A stretch of DNA of 7,286 bases from Candidatus Aminicenantota bacterium (GTDB taxonomy: Bacteria > Acidobacteriota > Aminicenantia > Aminicenantales > JAFGBC01), in contig JAFGBC010000130.1 in assembly GCA_016933355.1 (NCBI GenBank), forward strand, positions 1 to 7,286. The letters run 5' to 3'. Every line of letters begins with the position of its first letter. Within the stretch, counting starts at the first letter, position 1. Positions 1 through 5,917 of this stretch are shown here, in pieces. The notes under the pieces are model-generated. The model saw nothing but the letters and a program-made list of their open reading frames with translations. It was not told the DNA's origin and did no database searches. The position numbers and the translations under genes were made by a program.

Positions 1-2150
1 CGCGGCGAGTTGACGCTGTCGTCGATCGTGTAGCGGGGCGAGCTGAAGGCCTGAGGGTTGTTGATGTCGTAATCGCCCCACATGATGCCCTCGGAGCCGC
101 CCACGTCGCCGATCAGGCCGCCGGCCTCGTTGAAGACCTGGTTCGGGGCGTAGCTCGAGGCCGTGATCCAGTACAGCTCGGTCACGTCGGCGATGCCGTT
201 GTGATTGTTGTCCATCCAGTAGAAGTTCATCCAGCCGCCCAGGCCGAGCGGCTCGTAGTAGCTGGCCTCGCCGGTGCCCATCCAGTCGCCGTACTGGGCC
301 GCCGAAAGCTTCAAGATCGTCTTGCCGTCGCCGGTCAAGTCGTAGGTCAGGCCGATCCGCGGGGAAAGGAAGGACCACGTGTAGTCGCCGGTCCGGGCCG
401 GGACCTCTAGGCCGGGCAGGAGGCGGTCGATGGCGTCGGCCGCGGCCGCGCTGAAGTTCTTCTGCCAGACCGGGTGGCTCTTCTCGACGGCCGACATCGT
501 GAAGGCCCTGATCTCGGGCTTCATGTAGCTGTAGCGGAGGCCGAGGATCAAGTTGAAGCGACCCTTGGTCAGGGTGTCGCTCAGGTAGCCGGTGTACTCG
601 GTGATGTGGTTGTTGTCCTGCCAGCCGCGGAAAACGTAGAGCTGGTTGATGCCGGGCACTTCGTCGGGCTCGCCGTCTCCGGTGATATCGACCGTCGCGT
701 AGTTGTAGTTGACGCTCCGGTAGGTGTTGCCGGGAGTCGTGCTGTAGTGGGCTCCCGTGCTGCTCCGGTATTCGGCGCCGAACTTGATCTCGTGGCTCAC
801 CCCGAACAGGGTGTCGTTGAAGTAATTGCCCAGGATCCGGGCCGAATGGGTCGGCCGGTCCGCGCCGTAGTTCCAGTAGCTGTTCTCATAGATCGCCGTC
901 GTCTCGTCGTAGGCGAGCCACCTCTCGAAGGCCTCGTCGGCCATGGGCAGGAACATGAAGCCGCCGCCGCTGAAGGCGTACTTGGCCGACAGAAGGAAGT
1001 TGTCACCGAACATGTGCTCATCCTCGACCTTGAGGATGGGCGTTCCGAAGTAGTACTTGCACAGCTGGTGGTAGCCGAGCGGGAAGCTGTAGCCGGAGGA
1101 TCGGCCGAACTTCTCCTTGCCGCCGACGTGGATGAAGGCCTCGAACCTGTTCTCGGGCAGAATCTGGACGTTGACCTTGGCCGCGTAGTTCTGGAGCAGG
1201 GTGTCGTCCTTGTTCCCGTACATATTGTTCGTCCAGATGTCTTGGACGCCGTAGGACGCCCACCACCAGACCTTGTCCTTGATCAGCGGGCCGCCCAGGT
1301 TGAAGCCGTAGTCCTTGATGGCCCGGATGACGTTGGTCCCGACGACGCCTTCCTCCTTGAGCTCGTCGGTCAGGTTGTCGGCCTGGAACTTTTTGTCGGT
1401 GCGGTAGAAGCGGCCGCCGACGCTGAGCTTGTTGCCGCCGCGGCGGGTGACCAGGTTGACCTGGACGCCGCCCGTGGCGACCGTGATGTCGCCGCCGCCC
1501 TGGGTGATGTTCATCTCCTCGAAGGTGTCGTAGTCATAATACGTGATCGAGGAGATGGAGGACGGGTCTTCGGTGTTGACGCCGTCGACACTCCAGATCT
1601 CCGTCCCGCCGCCGCGGGCGATGAAGCCCGACATCTGGCCGGACTCGTTGCCGCCGACGTTCTCGCGGTCGACCTGAATGCCGGCCGCCTGCTGGAGGAT
1701 GACCCAGGGGTCGCGGGCCGTGGGCAGGGACTGGAGGACGTCCCGGGTCATCGTCTGGGTGATGGTCGTCTTCCTGGTCTCGACGACCGGGGTCGCCGCC
1801 GTAACGGTGATTTCCTCCTGGAGGGCGCCGACCTCGAGCGTCAGGGCCAGCTCGGTATTCTTGCCGATGTTGACGATGATCGCCGGGCGGGTCAGCGACT
1901 TGAATCCCTGGAGCTCGACCTTGAGGACATAGTCCGCGGCCGGGGCCAGGGACAGGAAGCGGAAGTTGCCCTCGGCCGAGGAGACCGTGGACACCGGCGC
2001 CGTCAGCGTGCCGGACAGGGTCACGGTGGCGCCGGGCAGGGGATTTCCCTCTTGGTCGAGAACGCGGCCGAAAATGTTGCCGCTTTTCTGCTGGGCCAAG
2101 ACGGGGACGGTTAGCGCGAGGACGCACAGGATGATTAAGAGCTTACGCAA
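1..2150 (-). CDS. TonB-dependent outer-membrane receptor with carboxypeptidase-regulatory-like domain (3' end missing)
   Basis: Predicted outer-membrane beta-barrel receptor for energy-dependent uptake of an unidentified ligand. Reading the minus strand from a TTG at 2150 gives an uninterrupted frame of 716 codons that runs off the window, so the barrel C-terminus is missing. Residues 1-19 are a Sec signal peptide (MRKLLIILCVLALTVPVLA, cleavage before QQ). Residues about 22-110 form a carboxypeptidase-regulatory-like beta-sandwich (GNPLPGATVTLSG, then GNFRFLSLAP). EEITVTA at 112-118 resembles a TonB box. The plug follows, with ARDPW at 145-149 and later VNLVTRRGGN. After about residue 250 come aromatic-rich barrel strands. 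Two acidic loops (488-496 and 647-658) look like calcium-binding loops. TTG is preferred because GGAGG lies 5 nt upstream and the signal peptide then starts cleanly. An in-frame ATG at 2180 is the alternative, but its purine-rich stretch abuts the codon. The family is clear; the substrate cannot be told. No SusD-like partner is visible. Confidence 0.9.
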   Translation of the reverse strand, partial: MRKLLIILCVLALTVPVLAQQKSGNIFGRVLDQEGNPLPGATVTLSGTLTAPVSTVSSAEGNFRFLSLAPAADYVLKVELQGFKSLTRPAIIVNIGKNTELALTLEVGALQEEITVTAATPVVETRKTTITQTMTRDVLQSLPTARDPWVILQQAAGIQVDRENVGGNESGQMSGFIARGGGTEIWSVDGVNTEDPSSISSITYYDYDTFEEMNITQGGGDITVATGGVQVNLVTRRGGNKLSVGGRFYRTDKKFQADNLTDELKEEGVVGTNVIRAIKDYGFNLGGPLIKDKVWWWASYGVQDIWTNNMYGNKDDTLLQNYAAKVNVQILPENRFEAFIHVGGKEKFGRSSGYSFPLGYHQLCKYYFGTPILKVEDEHMFGDNFLLSAKYAFSGGGFMFLPMADEAFERWLAYDETTAIYENSYWNYGADRPTHSARILGNYFNDTLFGVSHEIKFGAEYRSSTGAHYSTTPGNTYRSVNYNYATVDITGDGEPDEVPGINQLYVFRGWQDNNHITEYTGYLSDTLTKGRFNLILGLRYSYMKPEIRAFTMSAVEKSHPVWQKNFSAAAADAIDRLLPGLEVPARTGDYTWSFLSPRIGLTYDLTGDGKTILKLSAAQYGDWMGTGEASYYEPLGLGGWMNFYWMDNNHNGIADVTELYWITASSYAPNQVFNEAGGLIGDVGGSEGIMWGDYDINNPQAFSSPRYTIDDSVNSP

Positions 2151-2154
2151 ATCT

Positions 2155-2161
2155 TCCTCCC
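2155..2161 (-). promoter_or_regulatory. Ribosome binding site that decides the TTG start of the receptor
   Basis: Read on the minus strand, GGGAGGA precedes the TTG at 2150; its GGAGG core (2160-2156) leaves a 5-nt spacer. The in-frame ATG at 2180 has only GGGAG directly abutting it, which is too close for normal initiation. This favours the TTG. Confidence 0.6.
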
Positions 2162-2184
2162 TTTTTCTTAATAGCCCCATCTCC

Positions 2185-2210
2185 CTGGAGTCCCGGCACG
2201 GGGACTCCGG
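2185..2210 (-). other. Hairpin in the leader of the receptor transcript
   Basis: GGAGTCCC (2187-2194) and GGGACTCC (2201-2208) are perfect 8-bp inverted arms around a 6-nt loop. A G-U type pair and a C-G pair extend the stem to 2185-2210. It lies 35 nt upstream of the TTG start, inside the probable 5' leader of the minus-strand gene. No T-run follows on either strand, so it is not a typical intrinsic terminator. It could stabilise the mRNA or affect translation; the function is not known. Confidence 0.5.
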
Positions 2211-2265
2211 CCTTTATGCTCTTCTTGTCTCTCGATACGGAGCCGATACCACCTCCTATCTTTAG

Positions 2266-2309
2266 TGATATATCAAAAATGATATATTAAATATCAGCAC
2301 AATTCGTGC
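2266..2309. promoter_or_regulatory. Palindrome cluster, candidate operator/promoter area of the receptor gene
   Basis: Three dyads lie nearly end to end. TGATATATCA (2266-2275) is a perfect 10-bp palindrome. TGATAT-ATTAA-ATATCA (2280-2296) has 6-bp arms. GCAC-AATTC-GTGC (2297-2309) has 4-bp arms. The first two share the TGATAT half-site, and their left edges are 14 bp apart. The cluster is 116-159 bp upstream of the receptor start, where its promoter should be, but I see no convincing -35/-10 pair on the minus strand. Simple AT-richness could produce part of this pattern. Confidence 0.35.
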
Positions 2310-2428
2310 CATGTCCCAGTCAATGGATCCTATTTATTTTCAACACATTTTTTTATTTATGGACAGAAATCCAACTTTTTGAATACGTATATTTGAAGGC
2401 ATCCAAATTCCTGCATCATTAATAACAG

Positions 2429-2457
2429 TTGACAGGGCCTTCGCGCTGTGCTAAAAA
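2429..2457 (+). promoter_or_regulatory. Candidate sigma70-type promoter of the homocysteine operon
   Basis: A perfect TTGACA (2429-2434) is followed by a 17-nt spacer and TAAAAA (2452-2457, 4 of 6 consensus bases). TG at 2449-2450 forms an extended -10 (TGC just before the hexamer). Transcription would begin near 2464 and leave a leader of about 228 nt before the ATG at 2692. It sits at the edge of the AT-rich core and points at the operon. The match is good, but sigma-factor preferences of this lineage are not known to me. Confidence 0.5.
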
Positions 2458-2571
2458 CGCTGTCGTTATGAGTCCGTGGCTAATAATGCAGCTCACGCGC
2501 CGCCCGGCCGGCCGCGTTCAGCCCCGGACTCCGTACCAGCTTTCCCGTCCCTCCTTCATGATAATGTGAAG

Positions 2572-2609
2572 CCCGAATAGCGGCCTTCGCCCGAAGGCCG
2601 GTATTCGGG
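2572..2609 (+). other. Long leader hairpin upstream of the homocysteine operon
   Basis: The outer arms CCCGAATA (2572-2579) and TATTCGGG (2602-2609) are perfectly complementary, as are the inner arms CGGCCTTC (2581-2588) and GAAGGCCG (2593-2600). A single G/G mismatch (2580/2601) separates the two helices, and the loop is the 4-nt GCCC. The result is a 16-bp stem with one mismatch, ending 82 nt before the start codon. No T-run follows on either strand, so a standard intrinsic terminator is unlikely. It may be a regulatory or stabilising RNA element, or a DNA operator, since long dyads can be either. Confidence 0.6.
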
Positions 2610-2691
2610 ACCCCCGCCCCAGAACGACGCTCGGCGCATTTCCGCGCGCGCGGGCGCGTCCATTCCGTCTCACGTCCGAAGGAGGAACGCT

Positions 2692-4092
2692 ATGTCCAAG
2701 ACCATTTCTCAGATCAACGCTAAGATCGCGCGCGGCACGGTTCGCGTCCTGCGCGCCGACGAAATGACCGCCATCGTCCGGGACCTGGGGCCCGAGCGGG
2801 CCGCCGCCGAGGTCGATGTCGTGACGACCGGGACCTTCGGCGCCATGTGCTCATCTGGCGTCTGGCTCAATTTCGGCCACACCGAGCCTCCGATCAAGAT
2901 GGGGCGCGTCTGGCTCAACGACGTCGAGGCCTACGCGGGCGTCGCCGCCGTGGACGCCTATCTCGGCGCAACCCAGCCCTCCCGGTCGCGTGGGATCGCT
3001 TACGGCGGCGCCCACGTCATCGAGGACCTTCTGCGCGGCCGACCGGTTACGCTCAGAGCCGTCGCCTGCGGCACGGACTGCTATCCGCGCAAGCGGATCG
3101 TGACGACGCTGACGCTCGGCGACCTGAACGCGGCCGTCATGAGCAACCCCCGAAACGGCTACCAGCGCTACATGGCGGCCGTGAACTCGGGCCCGCGCAC
3201 GCTCCAGACCTACATGGGGAAGCTCCTCCCCCGCTTCGGGAACGTGAGCTTCTCGGGCGCGGGCGCCCTGTCGCCGCTCTCCAACGACCCGTCCTACCGG
3301 TCGATCGGGGTCGGGACGCGGATCTTCCTGGGCGGCGACGTCGGCTACGTGACGGGGCCCGGAACCCAGCACAGCCCACAGACCGGGTTCGGGACGCTCA
3401 TGGTCCAGGGCGATCTCAAGCGGATGTCGGCCGATTTCGTCCGGGCGGCGGCTTTTCCCGGCTACGGGCCGACCCTCTACGTCGGGATCGGCGTCGCCAT
3501 CCCCATCCTCGACGCCGCCGCGGCCCGGACGGCCGGCGTCGGCGACGAAGATATCTTCACCGGCATCGCCGACTACGGCGTCCCCTCCCGGGAGCGGCCC
3601 GTCCTGCGCCGGGTGAATTACGCCGAGCTGAAATCGGGCGCTGTCGCGATCGCCGGGCGCGAGGTCCGGACCGCTCCCCTCTCGAGCTTTGCCGCGGCCC
3701 GCCGTGTCGCCGACACGCTCAAGCGCTGGATCGAGCGGGGCGAGTTTCTCCTGACGGCGCCCGTCGAACGCCTGCCCTCTCGGGGGACGGTCCGTCCGCT
3801 CGACCGCCGCCCGATTCGGCCCGAGGACGCCGGCTCCGTCCCTTCGCTCCAGCCCTCCCCCGACGGCCGCGTCGCCTGGGACGGGACCCGCTGCATCGAA
3901 TGCGGGGCCTGCCTGTCCCTTTGCCCGAACGGCGTATTCCGCCGGAACCGGTCCTGGAAAATCCGGGCCGTCCCTTCCCTGTGCGTCGGCTGCCGCCTGT
4001 GCGCCGGCGCCTGCCCGGTCGGGGCGATCCGGCCGCCTGACCGCTCCGGCCGCGAGGAGGCCGCCCGTGATAAGACGGCTCATCCATATTAA
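2692..4092 (+). CDS. COG1900/DUF39 (HcyBio) homocysteine biosynthesis protein fused to a 2x[4Fe-4S] ferredoxin
   Basis: Predicted cytoplasmic sulfur-incorporation enzyme converting aspartate semialdehyde plus sulfide-derived sulfur to homocysteine. The 466-residue product begins with a COG1900/DUF39 domain (about 1-365). GTFGAMCSSGVWLNFGH contains C53, and ACGTDCYPRK contains C126 and C130. By recall, the Methanosarcina acetivorans protein MA1821 uses Cys54 and Cys131 for persulfide chemistry, and C53 and C130 fit those positions. After a basic, proline-rich linker comes a two-cluster ferredoxin: C401, C404, C407, C411-P and C431, C434, C437, C441-P, both CxxCxxCxxxCP. It would supply electrons within the same chain. 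In methanogens this module is a separate protein with a NIL domain; I see no NIL or CBS domain here. AAGGAGG (2679-2685) sits 6 nt before the ATG. The 3' end overlaps the UPF0280 gene by 26 nt. Family assignment is firm; the reaction is by homology. Confidence 0.92.
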   Translation: MSKTISQINAKIARGTVRVLRADEMTAIVRDLGPERAAAEVDVVTTGTFGAMCSSGVWLNFGHTEPPIKMGRVWLNDVEAYAGVAAVDAYLGATQPSRSRGIAYGGAHVIEDLLRGRPVTLRAVACGTDCYPRKRIVTTLTLGDLNAAVMSNPRNGYQRYMAAVNSGPRTLQTYMGKLLPRFGNVSFSGAGALSPLSNDPSYRSIGVGTRIFLGGDVGYVTGPGTQHSPQTGFGTLMVQGDLKRMSADFVRAAAFPGYGPTLYVGIGVAIPILDAAAARTAGVGDEDIFTGIADYGVPSRERPVLRRVNYAELKSGAVAIAGREVRTAPLSSFAAARRVADTLKRWIERGEFLLTAPVERLPSRGTVRPLDRRPIRPEDAGSVPSLQPSPDGRVAWDGTRCIECGACLSLCPNGVFRRNRSWKIRAVPSLCVGCRLCAGACPVGAIRPPDRSGREEAARDKTAHPY

Positions 4093-4786
4093 GGAAACGA
4101 TCGCCACCGTCATCGGGGAGGAGACGGCCCTGCCCGCCGCCGAAGCCGAGATCGCCCGGCAACGATGCGCTCTCGAGGACTACATCCGCCGGGACCCGGA
4201 ATTCGCGCGATCGCTCGCGCCCCGCCGCGTTCCCGAGGACGCTCCCGCCGTCGTCCGGCGCATGGCCGACGCCGCGGCCCGAATGGGCGTTGGTCCGATG
4301 GCCGCCGTGGCCGGGGCGATCGCCGCTTCGGCCCTCGAGGCTTTGCGCGCGGCCGGCGCCGAGCATGCCGTCGTCGACAACGGCGGCGACATCGCCCTGA
4401 TCGCGGCCCGCCCGGTCACGATCGGCGTCTTCGCCGGCCCGTCGCCCATCAAGGATATCGGCCTCCGGGTCGAGCCGCGTCCGGGCGTCCTGGGCGTTTG
4501 CACGTCCTCGGGAACGGTCGGCCACAGCCTGAGCTTCGGCCGCGCCGATGCCGCGGTCGTCATCGCCCTCGATCCCTGCCTGGCCGACGCCGCGGCGACC
4601 GCTCTGGGAAACGCCGTCACGGCCAACGACCCCGCCCTGATCGAGGACGCCATGGCCGGGCTGCTGATCGACGACATCGAGGGCATGCTCGTCATCATCG
4701 AGGATACCCTGGCCGTCTGCGGCCGCCTGCCCGAGATCGTCCGCGTCCCGGTCGACCCGGCCCGGATCAGCACGATCCGGGCCTGA
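4067..4786 (+). CDS. UPF0280/COG2122 family protein (ApbE-like fold), sulfur-handling partner in homocysteine synthesis
   Basis: This 239-residue product is about full length for UPF0280. Recognisable family blocks are GVGPMAAVAGAIA (74-86), VVDNGGDIAL (102-111) and CTSSGTVGHSLSFG (145-158), the last with a Cys at 145. It has no signal peptide or membrane span, so it should be cytoplasmic. In Methanosarcina the COG2122 protein is needed for cysteine and homocysteine formation when sulfide is low. In Desulfovibrio an ApbE-like COG2122 protein was linked genetically to homocysteine synthesis. Its precise chemistry is unsettled, and flavin transfer by analogy with ApbE is not shown. Translation starts at GTG 4067 behind GAGGAGG (4054-4060), with a 6-nt spacer, inside the end of the COG1900 gene. 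The 26-nt overlap implies translational coupling and matched dosage with the presumed partner. Confidence 0.88.
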   Translation: MIRRLIHIKETIATVIGEETALPAAEAEIARQRCALEDYIRRDPEFARSLAPRRVPEDAPAVVRRMADAAARMGVGPMAAVAGAIAASALEALRAAGAEHAVVDNGGDIALIAARPVTIGVFAGPSPIKDIGLRVEPRPGVLGVCTSSGTVGHSLSFGRADAAVVIALDPCLADAAATALGNAVTANDPALIEDAMAGLLIDDIEGMLVIIEDTLAVCGRLPEIVRVPVDPARISTIRA

Positions 4787-4809
4787 GGGCGGCCCCGATT
4801 CATGGACAG

Positions 4810-4816
4810 AAAGGAG
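4810..4816 (+). promoter_or_regulatory. Ribosome binding site that decides the asd start
   Basis: AAAGGAG lies 6 nt before the ATG at 4823. An in-frame ATG at 4802 would lengthen the protein by seven residues, but it has no Shine-Dalgarno sequence and would place this site inside the coding sequence. Start 4823 is therefore chosen. Confidence 0.75.
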
Positions 4817-4822
4817 ACCGTT

Positions 4823-5917
4823 ATGTCCCATCACGCGAATCATCAGAAGATAAGGGTCGCCGTCCTGGGCGCGACCGGCCTCGTCGGACAGAGGTTCGTC
4901 GCGCTCCTCGCCGATCACCCCTGGTTCGAAATCGCGGCCCTGACCGCCTCCGCCCGCTCGGCGGGGAAAGCCTACGGGGCGGCCGTGGACTGGGCGCTCG
5001 ACGGAGAGATTCCCGTGCCCACGGCCGGGATGCCCCTCCTTCGCGCCGCGGCGCGCCCTCTGGCCGAGGCCGGCGTCCGCGTCGCCTTCAGCGCGCTGCC
5101 GGCCGCCGTTGCCGGTCCCGTCGAAGCGGGGCTGCGTGACGCCGGCCTAGCCGTCTTTTCCAACGCGAGCGCCCACCGGATGGACCCCGACGTCCCGATC
5201 CTCGTCCCCGAGGCGAACGCCGCCCACCTCGAGCTCGCCCGCGGCCAGCGCGCGCGGCACGGCGGGTTCATCGTCGCCAACTCCAACTGCACGACGGCGG
5301 GGCTCGTCCTGCCGCTCGCGGCGCTCGCGCCGTTCGGAATCGGGTCCGTGGTCGCGACCAGCTTCCAGGCGATCTCGGGCGCGGGGCGGCGGGGCCTGGC
5401 GGCCTACGACATCGCCGGCAACGTCGTTCCCTTCATCCGGGATGAAGAAGACAAGCTGGAGCGCGAATCGCGTAAGATCCTGGGCCGTCTGTCGGAGGAC
5501 GCCGTCGAGCCCGCGCCGTTCGCCGTCTACGCGAGCTGCGCCCGCGTCCCGGTCCGGGACGGCCATCTCCTGAGCCTGGCCGTCGAGCTCGATCGGACGG
5601 TCGAAGAGGAGCAGGCCCGAGCGGCCTTGGCCGCCTTCCGGGGCATCCCGCAGGAGCAGGACCTGCCGTCCGCGCCGTCCGTGCCCCTCGTCGTCAGGAC
5701 CGAGCAGAACCGTCCGCAACCCCTCGCCGACGCCGAAGCCGGCTCGCCCGCCCGGGCCAGGGGCATGGCCGTCACCGTCGGCCGCGTCCGCCGCTCGGGC
5801 CGGATCCTGAACGTCTTCGCGCTCGTCCACAACACGATCCGGGGCGCGGCCGGAGCTTCGGTCCTGAACGCCGAGCTCGCCGTCCGCTACGGCCTCATTG
5901 AGGAGCCACACCCATGA
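4823..5917 (+). CDS. asd: Aspartate-semialdehyde dehydrogenase, archaeal/eukaryotic type
   Basis: Catalyses NADPH-dependent reduction of aspartyl-4-phosphate to aspartate semialdehyde, the presumed substrate of the COG1900 protein in this operon. The 364-residue product starts with a Rossmann nucleotide-binding motif, VLGATGLVGQRF (G16, G19, G22). FSALP and the block FSNASAHRMDPDVPILVPE follow. The catalytic cysteine is C156 in ANSNCTTAG, and the general-base histidine is H248 in RVPVRDGH. ISGAGRRGL and the C-terminal HNTIRGAAGASVLNAE are typical of the archaeal/fungal class (TIGR00978 style), not the common bacterial class. A run of H3, H4 and H7 precedes the fold. The gene begins 36 nt after the UPF0280 stop, and its TGA is nested in the ATGA shared with lysC. 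All catalytic landmarks are present, so it should be active. Confidence 0.95.
   Translation: MSHHANHQKIRVAVLGATGLVGQRFVALLADHPWFEIAALTASARSAGKAYGAAVDWALDGEIPVPTAGMPLLRAAARPLAEAGVRVAFSALPAAVAGPVEAGLRDAGLAVFSNASAHRMDPDVPILVPEANAAHLELARGQRARHGGFIVANSNCTTAGLVLPLAALAPFGIGSVVATSFQAISGAGRRGLAAYDIAGNVVPFIRDEEDKLERESRKILGRLSEDAVEPAPFAVYASCARVPVRDGHLLSLAVELDRTVEEEQARAALAAFRGIPQEQDLPSAPSVPLVVRTEQNRPQPLADAEAGSPARARGMAVTVGRVRRSGRILNVFALVHNTIRGAAGASVLNAELAVRYGLIEEPHP

Larger units (their letters stand above)
2151..2691. other. Divergent intergenic region between receptor and homocysteine operon
   Basis: This 541-bp stretch has no credible protein-coding gene. From about 2260 to 2430 it is strikingly AT-rich compared with the high-GC genes on both sides, as expected for a divergent promoter region. 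It holds palindromes at 2266-2309, a plus-strand promoter at 2429-2457, a small stem (CTTCA 2554-2558 with TGAAG 2567-2571) and a large hairpin at 2572-2609. CGATAC is repeated at 2233-2238 and 2244-2249, 11 bp apart. Read on the minus strand there is also AGGAGGTGG (2257-2249), a full Shine-Dalgarno-like sequence with no start codon at usable spacing. I found no tRNA, T-box core sequence or SAM riboswitch core. Confidence 0.7.

Noticed and set aside
474..2114. Long plus-strand open frame (546 codons) opposite the receptor gene
   Set aside because: It is antisense to a clear receptor frame. Its product is a low-complexity V/A/G/D-rich sequence with no recognisable domain, typical of a shadow frame in GC-rich DNA.
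2249..2257. Small upstream ORF of the receptor gene, suggested by AGGAGGTGG on the minus strand
   Set aside because: No ATG, GTG or TTG lies at usable spacing downstream, so the Shine-Dalgarno-like sequence has no evident ORF.
2572..2609. Intrinsic terminator
   Set aside because: The stem is strong, but no T-run follows it on either strand and no gene ends just upstream on the plus strand.
2464..2691. SAM riboswitch or methionine T-box in the operon leader
   Set aside because: I looked for the conserved cores, including a T-box antiterminator sequence and SAM-I junction sequences, and found none. An unusual variant would need a covariance-model search.
2847..4113. Plus-strand and minus-strand alternative frames over the COG1900 gene
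   Set aside because: The translations are Arg/Pro/Gly-rich and featureless, whereas the chosen frame shows conserved cysteines and two ferredoxin motifs.
4802..4822. Upstream in-frame ATG as the asd start
   Set aside because: It has no Shine-Dalgarno sequence, and the extension would bury the good AAAGGAG site that serves ATG 4823.
3719..4918. Minus-strand open frame (399 codons) spanning the COG1900/UPF0280/asd junctions
   Set aside because: It crosses three genes that have clear families and ribosome sites, and its product is D/G/R-rich without domains.
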